A stretch of 42,812 nucleotides of DNA. Origin: Bacillota bacterium (GTDB taxonomy: Bacteria; Bacillota; Clostridia; Oscillospirales; Oscillospiraceae). This document shows, piece by piece, positions 1-7,840 of this stretch (positions are counted from its first letter, which is position 1; the number at the start of each line of letters is the position of its first letter). Both the position numbers and the translations under genes were made by a program. Below the pieces are notes generated by a model. The model saw only the letters and a program-made list of their open reading frames with translations, ran no database searches and had not been told where the DNA came from. Where the stretch lies: NCBI GenBank assembly GCA_023395775.1, contig JAEWYA010000244.1:1-42812 (forward strand). The letters are read 5' to 3'.

Positions 1-71
1 TTCCGCGGCTGCCGGCTTTTTCACTCTATGCCCCTCTGCCACACAGAGGATGCCATGGAAACATTTACAGA

Positions 72-99
72 TTGCAAAAAGTTACAAATCAGTTACAAT
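72..99 (+). promoter_or_regulatory. Candidate sigma-A promoter of the CAP-domain gene
   Basis: TTGCAA (72-77), a 16-base spacer and TACAAT (94-99) lie just upstream of the first gene. Transcription would start near base 106, leaving a very short leader that begins with the GGAGGTG ribosome binding site at 108-114. The match is moderate and the leader unusually short, so this is tentative. Nothing else is visible in bases 1-119. Confidence 0.4.
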
Positions 100-119
100 G
101 ATTGTACGGAGGTGGCAAA

Positions 120-1463
120 ATGAAAAACGTAAAAAACAAACTCATCTTTGTCCTTACATCAGCGATTCTTGCGGCCGGCCTGACGGTAAGCGCCTCAGCG
201 CAGAGCTTTACCTACGGAACATCCTGCCCTGGAAACGGCACGGACTGGAACACCATTCTCTCAAAGGCGGGCAATTCGAACTGTCTGTCCGATTCCGGCA
301 GCTTCACCAGCCCGTACGGTTCAGATTCTTCCAATGTTCTGTCCAGTTCGGATCTGAAATCTCTGTTGGGAGATCTGTATTCCTATTGCCCGTCCGGGCA
401 AGTCTCCGACAGTACCGGGGCATTGGCCGAAACCCAAACGAACACGGCCGGAACAAGTCAGACCTGCCCGAATACCGCAAAGCAGGATACCGCCGACAAG
501 CAGAGTGCACCGAACGTTCAGGCTGCTGCCGACAAGAATTCCTGCCCGACCACAGCCTCTAAGCAGACAGATAGCAGCACAGGCACTGCCGCAGAGGCGT
601 CCGCTCCTTCTGAAAAAGCAGTCACAGAACCAAAAACTGTCGCGCAGACAGCGGAGACAAAAGCTGCGGCAAAAACCGAAGCCGCCGCTCAGGACAGCTC
701 TGCCCCCGCTGCGGCATGTGCCCCGGCTTCCAGCAGCTGCAATACGGTTGCCAACCAGACCGCATCCGGTTCCAATGCCTCGCAGTCCGGAAACACCCTG
801 ATGCAGTGCATCGACAGTTTCCTGAAAAAATGCGGCATTAATCTGAATTCCATGGGCATTACCCTACCGGGCTGCGGGAATACGGCGGCTTCCGTCCCCG
901 CTTCCAACGGGACGGATAAAACCGCACAGCAGCCGAGCACGACCGGCAATACCGGCACGTCCGCGCCCGCCGGAGGCAATGCGAACACAGCCAATCAGAC
1001 CAAACCTTCCGGCAGCGGACAGTCTGCTCCGGCCACAACCCCTTCCAATCAGAGCGGTTCCACCTCCTCAAACACGCAAAAAGCGGACAATCAGAGCTTT
1101 GAGGAGCAAGTTGCAGCGCTTGTCAACGAGCAGCGTGCCGCCAATGGCCTACAGCCTCTGACACTCAGCTCGAAGCTGTCCAACGCGGCACGGGTCAAGT
1201 CCCAGGATATGCACGACAAGCACTACTTCGCTCACGAAAGCCCCACTTACGGTTCCCCCTTTGATATGCTCAAATCCTTCGGGATCAGCTACCGTGCGGC
1301 AGGTGAAAATATTGCCATGGGCTATGCCACGCCTGAGGCGGTTATGAACGCCTGGATGAATTCTTCCGGTCACCGGGCCAACATTCTCAACGCCTCCTAT
1401 ACGCAGATCGGCGTTGGATATGTGGCGGACGGAAACTACTGGACGCAGGAATTCACCGGCTGA
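120..1463 (+). CDS. Secreted CAP/SCP-domain protein (YkwD-like)
   Basis: A 447-residue exported protein. The ATG at 120 is chosen because GGAGGTG ends five bases before it; an in-frame codon at 102 has no ribosome site. Residues 1-28 form a signal peptide (basic start, hydrophobic core, ASA-Q cleavage region). Residues 30 to about 325 are low complexity, rich in Ser, Ala, Thr, Asn and Gln, with scattered cysteines often in SCP or TCP contexts. The last 115 residues are a CAP domain: it has the VNEQRAANGLQPL helix, the HYFAHESP and GENIAMG motifs, and SSGHRANILN near the end. Bacterial CAP proteins of this type occur on cell and spore surfaces, but their activity is mostly unknown. The linker could anchor or cross-link the protein through disulfides; that is inference. 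It stands alone and is followed by a strong terminator. Confidence 0.88.
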   Translation: MKNVKNKLIFVLTSAILAAGLTVSASAQSFTYGTSCPGNGTDWNTILSKAGNSNCLSDSGSFTSPYGSDSSNVLSSSDLKSLLGDLYSYCPSGQVSDSTGALAETQTNTAGTSQTCPNTAKQDTADKQSAPNVQAAADKNSCPTTASKQTDSSTGTAAEASAPSEKAVTEPKTVAQTAETKAAAKTEAAAQDSSAPAAACAPASSSCNTVANQTASGSNASQSGNTLMQCIDSFLKKCGINLNSMGITLPGCGNTAASVPASNGTDKTAQQPSTTGNTGTSAPAGGNANTANQTKPSGSGQSAPATTPSNQSGSTSSNTQKADNQSFEEQVAALVNEQRAANGLQPLTLSSKLSNAARVKSQDMHDKHYFAHESPTYGSPFDMLKSFGISYRAAGENIAMGYATPEAVMNAWMNSSGHRANILNASYTQIGVGYVADGNYWTQEFTG

Positions 1464-1502
1464 TACTCCAACGGTCCATAGAAAGATACAGAAATACCTT
1501 GA

Positions 1503-1536
1503 TGCGCCGCGGGAGAGATCCCGCGGCGCATTTTTT
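1503..1536 (+). terminator. Intrinsic terminator of the CAP-domain gene
   Basis: A perfect 12-bp stem, TGCGCCGCGGGA (1503-1514) with TCCCGCGGCGCA (1519-1530), encloses a GAGA loop and is followed by six T residues (1531-1536). Confidence 0.92.
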
Positions 1537-1548
1537 GAAGGATTTTAG

Positions 1549-1587
1549 AAAGAACAGGCTAAAGAGACAATCTTTAGCCTGTTCTTT
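1549..1587 (-). terminator. Terminator of the LacI-family regulator gene
   Basis: A perfect 17-bp inverted repeat (1549-1565 with 1571-1587; loop GACAA) lies just beyond the stop codon of the minus-strand regulator. On that strand the stem ends in TTCTTTC and runs into T-rich sequence. It may also act as a second stop for rightward transcription from the CAP gene. Confidence 0.75.
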
Positions 1588-1597
1588 GCTACTGATT

Positions 1598-2656
1598 TCA
1601 TAGTTCGGAGTGATAGCCGATGGCGCTCTCCCTCTCTACAAGGTGCGTCGAAATCGTTGTGCGCAGCACGCCGATTCTCTCGTCGGACAATGCGTGCGTA
1701 CCATCCTGAATTCGCTGGTACAACAGGTCCATTGAGGTCATTCCCATCAGACTTTTCATAACCCGGATGGTCGTGAGCGGCGGGTCAACCATCGTGCACA
1801 CCGGCATATCGTCGAATCCGACAATGGACACGTCCTCCGGTATTCGGTACCCTCTTGACTTGAACGCGCGAATACAGGCGGCCGCGATGATGTCGTTGTC
1901 CGCGAAAAAGGCGGAGAGCGGCTTGCCGCCGTCGTCGAGCCATTTAGCCATATCATAAAACGCATCTTCGGAAGAAATACCGACATGAATGCGCTGCAGC
2001 GGTGTGTGCTCGCTGATGCCAAATTTCCGACGCGCTTTCATAACGCCGGATTCGCGCTCGTCGAAAGAGTCGATACGGCTTTTAGAACGAAGGTATCCCA
2101 CATCGGGATGATTTTTATTCAGCAAATACATAACCGCGTGATACGCGCCGCCAAGATTGTCGGTTACAACGCAGTCCACATCCACCATACTGGTGGCATT
2201 GTCTACCAACACCACAGGAATCGGCTGCCTTCCGAGACCGTGCTCAATGGCTTTTTGGATATGCCGATCCTCGATTTCTGTGGCCAGAACAATGAACCCC
2301 GCGACATCCTTGCAGATGCTTGCAATTTGTTCATCCCAGTCTCCGTTTGCATCGAAGTAGCTGATCAGCACGTTATACCCGTATGCCTTCGCCTTGGATT
2401 CGATGCCCTGCAAGACAATGGAGTAAAAGGACGTTTCCTTCACAGTGGATCCGCCGTCCAGAAAAATTACATAGCGAATATTTTGAGCGCAAGTCGGCGA
2501 CGATTCGGTTTGCTTCGCATATCCCACGCGAACAGCCTCGGCCAAAATTTTTTCGCGGGTCGCAACGCTTACCCCGGGCTTTCCGTTCATCGCCAGAGAG
2601 ACGGCGGCGGGGGAGACTCCGAGCTTTTCGGCAATCTCTTTTGCAGTAACAGTCAT
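1598..2656 (-). CDS. LacI-family transcriptional regulator
   Basis: A 352-residue DNA-binding repressor-type protein. The start at 2656 is preferred because AAGGA lies about ten bases before it, while the longer frame to 2689 has no clear ribosome site. Residues 1-50 are a LacI helix-turn-helix (TAKEIAEKLGVSPAAVSLAM) with the hinge region following. The remainder is a periplasmic-binding-protein-like effector domain, including a FFADNDIIAAACIRAFKSRG-like segment and VSIVGFDDMP near residue 275. It is transcribed away from the arabinose transport and catabolism operon, so it most likely controls that operon in response to L-arabinose or a derivative. It is not a GntR-hybrid AraR of the Bacillus type, which has an N-terminal GntR domain. 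The effector is inferred from context only. Confidence 0.9.
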   Translation of the reverse strand: MTVTAKEIAEKLGVSPAAVSLAMNGKPGVSVATREKILAEAVRVGYAKQTESSPTCAQNIRYVIFLDGGSTVKETSFYSIVLQGIESKAKAYGYNVLISYFDANGDWDEQIASICKDVAGFIVLATEIEDRHIQKAIEHGLGRQPIPVVLVDNATSMVDVDCVVTDNLGGAYHAVMYLLNKNHPDVGYLRSKSRIDSFDERESGVMKARRKFGISEHTPLQRIHVGISSEDAFYDMAKWLDDGGKPLSAFFADNDIIAAACIRAFKSRGYRIPEDVSIVGFDDMPVCTMVDPPLTTIRVMKSLMGMTSMDLLYQRIQDGTHALSDERIGVLRTTISTHLVERESAIGYHSEL

Positions 2657-2689
2657 AGCCTCAATTCCTTTATCTATGTTATATGACAT

Positions 2690-3028
2690 AAGCTATCTTA
2701 TTTGCATTATATCTAAATTTATATAAAAAAGCAATGCTCTCAACTAAATTTAACAAATTATTAAGAAAATAATTTAGCGCATTCATAAGCTGCCACACTG
2801 CTTTTTATCTAAAAATTTACAGCAGTTATTGGACAATATGCGGAAAATCGTTTACGTACCCGTAGTTATAATTGACATATTTGTGCAATAGTGCTAAACT
2901 CAAACTAAAGGTGCAAGGGAAAATAGAACTAATTATTTACATAAAAATTAAGCGCCTCCAACTTACGGATCCGCGTGTCCGAAACACGCATGCATACTAA
3001 AATATCAAGATGAAAGGGAGCATTCACA
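2690..3028. promoter_or_regulatory. Divergent regulatory region between lacI-type gene and arabinose operon
   Basis: This AT-rich gene-free stretch holds the operon promoter and several candidate operators. A cre-like element GGAAAATCGTTTACG (2842-2856) lies upstream of the -35 box and overlaps a TACG-4-CGTA dyad (2853-2864). A second dyad, GCGTGT-5-ACACGC (2973-2989), lies in the transcribed leader, where a bound repressor would act as a roadblock. Which of these LacI-family or CcpA-type proteins bind is not determinable from sequence alone. The ribosome site AAAGGGAG precedes the ATG at 3029. Confidence 0.5.
2872..2900 (+). promoter_or_regulatory. Sigma-A promoter of the arabinose operon
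   Basis: TTGACA (2872-2877), a 17-base spacer and TAAACT (2895-2900) give a near-consensus vegetative promoter. The predicted start near 2907 leaves a leader of about 120 bases that contains the 2973-2989 dyad. Confidence 0.7.
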
Positions 3029-4117
3029 ATGAAGAAGTTTTTGGCACTTGCACTCTCTCTGGTCATGGCAGTCTCTCTTGCAGCCTGCGGCTCCACCCCA
3101 AGCACTCCTGCCGCCAGCGCCAGTGGCAGCGGCAGCGCAAGCAGCGTAGCCGCTTCCGGTTCCGGGGATCAGCTGATTACCGTCGGCTTTGCGCAGGTCG
3201 GCCACGAGTCCGACTGGCGTACCGCTTCCACCAAGTCTGTGCAGGAGGCGTTTTCCAAAGAGAACGGCTTTGACCTGCAGTTTGTGGATTGCGACAACGA
3301 CTCCGCCGCGCAGCTGGAGGCAGTCCGGAACTTCATCGAGCAGGATGTTGACTACATTGTCATCGACCCCATTGTCTCCACCGGCTGGGACACGGTTCTG
3401 ACCGAAGCTGACGACGCCGGCATCCCTGTGATCGTCATTGACCGTACGATTGACGACTCCGACAAGTACATCTCCTGGGTCGGTTCCGAGTTCACAAACG
3501 AGGGCCTGGCCGCTGGCGCGTGGTTAAGGGACTATGCCAAGCTGAAGGGCATCTCCGAGCTGAATGTTCTGGTTATTGAGGGTACCACCGGTTCCTCCGC
3601 CCAGATCGGCCGTACCAACGGCTTCAAGAAGCTTGCTGATGAAAACGGCTGGAATATCATCGACTCTCAGAGCGGCGACTTCACGCAGGAGGGCGGCCAG
3701 AAGGTCATGGAGTCCTACTGCAAGTCCTATGCCGGCAAGTTCAACGTGGTTGTCTGCCAGAATGATAACGAGGCCTTCGGCGCCGAGGATGCTATGAGCG
3801 CGGCTGGCATCAGCTACGGCGTGGGCGGCGACGTGATCCTGATCTCCTTCGACGCCTGCACCGCCGGTTTGACGGATGTGCTGGCCGGTAAGATCAACGC
3901 CGACTTCCAGTGCAACCCCCTGCAGGGTCCCTTCTGCGCCGACATTGTTTCCAAACTGGCAGCCGGTCAGACAGTTGAGAAGAAAACCTACATGGAAGAG
4001 CCTTGGTATGTCTCCGAGGATGCTCTGACTGAGATTACTTACACCAACAACGCGGGTAAGGAAGTTACCGAACCTCTGGTGCATGTGACCCAGGATGTTG
4101 TCGACGCCGCCTACTAA
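3029..4117 (+). CDS. Sugar ABC transporter substrate-binding lipoprotein (YtfQ-like)
   Basis: A 362-residue extracellular binding protein. The signal peptide ends in a lipobox LAAC with the lipidated cysteine at residue 20, then a Ser/Ala-rich tether to about residue 48. The mature part is a type I periplasmic-binding fold resembling E. coli YtfQ, with VGFAQVGHESDWR at the start, a TGWDTVL segment and SQSGDFTQEGGQKVMES in the second lobe. YtfQ-type proteins bind furanose forms of galactose, and related transporters named AraUVWZ take up arabinose. The downstream araA and araD genes make L-arabinose the likely ligand here. It leads the operon and is separated from the ATPase gene by an intrinsic terminator, consistent with a need for excess binding protein. 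Confidence 0.92.
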   Translation: MKKFLALALSLVMAVSLAACGSTPSTPAASASGSGSASSVAASGSGDQLITVGFAQVGHESDWRTASTKSVQEAFSKENGFDLQFVDCDNDSAAQLEAVRNFIEQDVDYIVIDPIVSTGWDTVLTEADDAGIPVIVIDRTIDDSDKYISWVGSEFTNEGLAAGAWLRDYAKLKGISELNVLVIEGTTGSSAQIGRTNGFKKLADENGWNIIDSQSGDFTQEGGQKVMESYCKSYAGKFNVVVCQNDNEAFGAEDAMSAAGISYGVGGDVILISFDACTAGLTDVLAGKINADFQCNPLQGPFCADIVSKLAAGQTVEKKTYMEEPWYVSEDALTEITYTNNAGKEVTEPLVHVTQDVVDAAY

Positions 4118-4130
4118 TACGTGACAGGGA

Positions 4131-4165
4131 AAGGGTGGCTCCTAATTTTGGAGCCACCCTTTTTT
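4131..4165 (+). terminator. Intra-operon intrinsic terminator after the binding-protein gene
   Basis: A 12-bp stem (AAGGGTGGCTCC 4131-4142 with GGAGCCACCCTT 4150-4161, seven-base loop) runs directly into T residues to 4165. It ends 25 bases before the ATPase start. Partial read-through would explain how the lipoprotein is made in excess over the membrane components. The structure is directly visible; the efficiency is not. Confidence 0.88.
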
Positions 4166-4190
4166 AGATTATAAAAAGGGAGCAACAGCC

Positions 4191-5705
4191 ATGGAGGAAC
4201 AAGTTCTGTTAACAATGCGTGATATCACCAAGACCTTTCCCGGCGTGATAGCTCTGGATCACGCGCAGCTGACACTGCGAAAGGGCGAGGTTCACGCACT
4301 GATGGGTGAAAACGGCGCAGGGAAATCGACGATTATCAAGTGTCTGACCGGCGTCTATGAGCGGGATGCCGGTGAGGTGTGCATGGAAGGCGTGGAGGGC
4401 AACATATGGAACCACTCCACGCAGGATGCGCAGAACATCGGCATTGCCACCGTCTATCAGGAAATTAACCTCTGTCCCAACCTGAGCGTAGCGGAAAATC
4501 TGTTTGTCGGACGACAACCCCAGACCAGGATTCGCACGGTGGATTGGAAGACGATGGACCAGCGTGCGCAGAAGATCATGGATAATCTGGAGATCCATGT
4601 GGATGTGGCCACAACGCTGGAAAACTGCTCCATCGCCATCCAGCAGATGGTCGCGATTGCACGGGCTGTGGACATGGACTGTAAGCTCTTGATTCTGGAT
4701 GAACCTACGTCTTCGCTGGATGACAAAGAGGTCGCCAAGCTGTTCAAGCTGATGCGCACTCTGCGTGACAGCGGCGTCAGTATTGTGTTTGTCACGCACT
4801 TTCTGGAACAGGTATATGAAATCTGCGACCGCATCACCGTCATGCGCAACGGACGTTTTGTGGGAGAGTATTCCGTTTCGGAACTTCCCAGAGTGAAGCT
4901 GGTGGCGGCCATGCTGGGCAAGGACTTCGATGATCTGGCCTCCATTAAGCCGGAGGGATGTGTTTCCGTCAGCGATGAGATCGTGGTGGACGCCGAGCAT
5001 CTCAGCCATAAGGGAACCATCAAGCCCTTTGACTTTAAAATACATAAAGGCGAGGTGGTTGGCGTCACCGGGCTGCTGGGCAGCGGACGCAGCGAGATGG
5101 TTCGGTGTATTTACGGCGCCGACAAGGCCCAGAGCGGTACGGAGCATATGAGGGGAAAAACGCTGAAAATCAATTCTCCTATTGATTCCATCAAGGTCGG
5201 CATGGGTTTCCTTCCGGACGACCGGAAGGCGGACGGCTGTATCGGCGATTTGTCCGTCAGGGAAAATATTATTTTAGCTCTTCAGGCCAGAAGCGGGATG
5301 TTCAAACGGATTCCCCGAGCCAAGCAGGCAGAGATGGCGGATCATCTCATCGATCTGCTACAAATTAAGACCGCATCCCGGGAGACGCCCCTTAACCAGC
5401 TCTCCGGCGGCAACCAGCAGAAGGTCATTCTGGCCCGATGGCTTTGTACCCATCCGGATTTTTTGATTCTGGATGAACCCACCCGGGGCATCGACATCGG
5501 AACCAAAACCGAATTTCAAAGGCTGGTGCTCCAGTTTGCCGCCGAGGGCATGAGCGTCGTGTTTATCTCCTCTGAAATTGAAGAAATGCTTCGTACCTGT
5601 ACACGGATGTGCGTTATGCGCGACGGTGAAAAGGTTGGGGAAATCGAGGGCGATATGACTCAGGAAAGCGTCATGTCCGCGATTGCAGGAGGCGAGAAGA
5701 AATGA
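4191..5705 (+). CDS. Sugar ABC transporter ATPase with two nucleotide-binding domains (YtfR-like)
   Basis: A 504-residue cytoplasmic ATPase of the RbsA/XylG/YtfR class that powers sugar import. The first domain carries Walker A GENGAGKST near residue 39 and Walker B LLILDEPTSSLDD near residue 168, but its signature region (NCSIAIQQ) is degenerate. The second domain has a degenerate Walker A (LLGSGRSE) and an intact signature LSGGNQQKV with LILDEPTRGIDIG. This asymmetry is usual for the family. GGGAGCAACAGCC before the ATG serves as the ribosome site. The stop codon overlaps the start of the first permease (ATGA), implying translational coupling. Context supports L-arabinose transport. Confidence 0.93.
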   Translation: MEEQVLLTMRDITKTFPGVIALDHAQLTLRKGEVHALMGENGAGKSTIIKCLTGVYERDAGEVCMEGVEGNIWNHSTQDAQNIGIATVYQEINLCPNLSVAENLFVGRQPQTRIRTVDWKTMDQRAQKIMDNLEIHVDVATTLENCSIAIQQMVAIARAVDMDCKLLILDEPTSSLDDKEVAKLFKLMRTLRDSGVSIVFVTHFLEQVYEICDRITVMRNGRFVGEYSVSELPRVKLVAAMLGKDFDDLASIKPEGCVSVSDEIVVDAEHLSHKGTIKPFDFKIHKGEVVGVTGLLGSGRSEMVRCIYGADKAQSGTEHMRGKTLKINSPIDSIKVGMGFLPDDRKADGCIGDLSVRENIILALQARSGMFKRIPRAKQAEMADHLIDLLQIKTASRETPLNQLSGGNQQKVILARWLCTHPDFLILDEPTRGIDIGTKTEFQRLVLQFAAEGMSVVFISSEIEEMLRTCTRMCVMRDGEKVGEIEGDMTQESVMSAIAGGEKK

Positions 5706-6778
5706 ACAGCCTGAAAAAACTGACCAATAAGACGCTGTTTCTGCCGCTGTTTTGCATGATCCTGGTGCTGCTGATCAACGTCATCAAAAGCCCGGACTTC
5801 TTCTCCATCGCCATCAAAAACGGCGTACTGTACGGCCGACTCGTAGATATTCTGAACCGCGGCAGTGAAATAGCCATTCTGGCCGTGGGACAGACGCTGG
5901 TGGTGGCCGTTTCCGCGGGCACGGATATTTCCGTGGGCTCGGTCATGAGCCTGTCCGCCTGCGGCTGCTGCATGATGCTGGCCGGTTACGGCGTCAACAG
6001 TACAACGGAGCTGGCCGTTCCCATGATCGTCGGCATGCTGTTCGGCGTGCTGCTGGGGGGCGTCTGCGGCGCTTTCAACGGTCTTCTGGTATCCAAGCTG
6101 AAAATCCAGCCCATGGTGGCCACGCTGATCTTGTTCACCGCAGCCCGCGCCGTCGGTTTGCTGCTGTGCGACAATCAGATTACCTATATCCGCTATGAAC
6201 CGTACAAATACCTGGGAAACTTTGTTCCCGGCATTCCTATTCCAACCGCTATTTTCGTAACAATCGCTGTGATTGCGGTAATTTCCCTGCTGCTGAAAAA
6301 GACCGCGCTGGGGCTTTACATCCAGTCCGTAGGCATCAACAGCCGCGCGGCGCGCATTTCCGGAATCAGCTCCAGCAAAATCTGTTTTCTGTGCTACCTG
6401 ATCTCTGGCCTGTGCGCCGGAATCGCCGGCATTGTGGCTTCCTCTCGTATCTATTCCGCCGATTCCAACAACATAGGACTCAACTATGAGCTGGACTCCA
6501 TCCTGGCGGTGGCCCTCGGCGGAAACTCCCTCGGCGGCGGCAAGTTCAATCTGGCCGGTTCCATCATTGGCGCCTATACCATTCAGGCCATCACCACTAC
6601 GCTGCTGGCCATGGGCGTTTCCACGGATCAGGCGCCGGTCATCAAGGCCATCATCGTCGTGATCATCGTTGTGGTGCAGGCTCCCGTCTTCAAGGCGTGG
6701 CTGCAGACCCGCTCAGCCCGCAAGCTGGCTGCAAGAGCCGCTGAATCCGCAGATAAAAAGGAGATGGCCGCAAAATGA
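5702..6778 (+). CDS. Sugar ABC transporter permease (YtfT-like)
   Basis: A 358-residue integral membrane protein of the BPD_transp_2 family (RbsC, XylH, YtfT). The sequence shows eight or more hydrophobic segments. It has the family loop VAVSAGTDISVGSVMSLSA near residue 70 and the coupling-loop-like region ALGLYIQSVGINSRAARISG near residue 200. The C-terminus is short and basic. Its ATG overlaps the ATPase stop, and its own stop overlaps the next start, so the three are tightly coupled. It should pair with the second permease as a heterodimer, as in the E. coli YtfT-YjfF pair. Confidence 0.92.
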   Translation: MNSLKKLTNKTLFLPLFCMILVLLINVIKSPDFFSIAIKNGVLYGRLVDILNRGSEIAILAVGQTLVVAVSAGTDISVGSVMSLSACGCCMMLAGYGVNSTTELAVPMIVGMLFGVLLGGVCGAFNGLLVSKLKIQPMVATLILFTAARAVGLLLCDNQITYIRYEPYKYLGNFVPGIPIPTAIFVTIAVIAVISLLLKKTALGLYIQSVGINSRAARISGISSSKICFLCYLISGLCAGIAGIVASSRIYSADSNNIGLNYELDSILAVALGGNSLGGGKFNLAGSIIGAYTIQAITTTLLAMGVSTDQAPVIKAIIVVIIVVVQAPVFKAWLQTRSARKLAARAAESADKKEMAAK

Positions 6779-7824
6779 AAACCGAAGTTCGTCTCCCCCA
6801 AACCAGACGTACGATGAACAGCAATTCTCTGCTGCTGCTGATCACCATCGTCCTGTTTGTGGTCATGTATGCCATCGGCTGCATGATCTATGCAGACAAG
6901 GGCTTCTCTCATGTGCAGACCTTTTTGAATCTGCTGATTACCAACGCAGGCCTCATTTGTGTTGCCTGCGGGATGACCTGCGTCATGCTTACCGGCGGGA
7001 TCGACATCTCCGTCGGTTCCCTGATCGCTATGGATTGTATGATTCTGGCCTACGGCATGGGTGTAAAGGGCTGGCCCTGTATTCCGCTTTTGATCGTCGT
7101 GCTTTTGATCGGAGTGGTGTTTGGCGCGGTGCAGGGATATTTGGTCGGCTATATGAAAATCCAGCCTTTCATCGTCACGATGGCAGGCATGTTCTTTGCC
7201 CGCGGTATGACGGCTGTGATCTGCACCGATCAGATTTCCATTACGCAGGATGCCAATGCAACCTTCTATGCCTGGGCTAACCAGAAAATTTATCTGCCTG
7301 CATTTCTGGGATATACCAACAGCAAGGGAAAACTTCAGGTTCCCTATATCCGCCCCACCGTTATCGTCGCGCTGCTGGTAGTCGTCGTCATTTTCCTGGT
7401 GCTGAAGTACACCAAATTTGGCCGCTCTTTGTACGCTGTCGGCGGAAGTGAAAGCTCCGCCGTCATGATGGGCCTGAATGTCAAGCGCACGAAAATGAAA
7501 GCCTACGTCCTCTCGTCATTTTTGTGCTCCATCGGCGGTATCTGCTACTGCCTGAACACCATGTCCGGCTCTGTGCAGCAGGCCCGCGGCTTTGAAATGG
7601 ACGCCATCGCCTCCTCCGTCATCGGCGGCACCCTGCTGACCGGCGGCGTGGGCAATGTGATCGGCTCGCTGTTCGGCGTGCTGATTACAGGTACCATCAA
7701 CACCCTGGTGACCACCAACGGCAAGCTGCTGTCCAGTTGGGCCAACATTGCCACCGCCGCACTGCTGTGCTTCTTCATCATCTTGCAGAGTGTGTTCGCG
7801 TTCCTCAAAAACCGCAGCAAATGA
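6775..7824 (+). CDS. Sugar ABC transporter permease (YjfF-like)
   Basis: A 349-residue membrane protein, the second permease of the transporter. It keeps the CVMLTGGIDISVGS loop near residue 75, YMKIQPFIVTMAGMFFARG near residue 127 and FGRSLYAVGGSESSAVMMGL near residue 215, all typical of the ribose/galactofuranose permease family. The gene starts inside the stop of the preceding permease (ATGA). GGAGATGG upstream gives a ribosome site. Sixteen bases separate it from the kinase gene. Confidence 0.92.
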   Translation: MKTEVRLPQTRRTMNSNSLLLLITIVLFVVMYAIGCMIYADKGFSHVQTFLNLLITNAGLICVACGMTCVMLTGGIDISVGSLIAMDCMILAYGMGVKGWPCIPLLIVVLLIGVVFGAVQGYLVGYMKIQPFIVTMAGMFFARGMTAVICTDQISITQDANATFYAWANQKIYLPAFLGYTNSKGKLQVPYIRPTVIVALLVVVVIFLVLKYTKFGRSLYAVGGSESSAVMMGLNVKRTKMKAYVLSSFLCSIGGICYCLNTMSGSVQQARGFEMDAIASSVIGGTLLTGGVGNVIGSLFGVLITGTINTLVTTNGKLLSSWANIATAALLCFFIILQSVFAFLKNRSK

Positions 7825-7840
7825 GAGAAGGGGCCGCATT

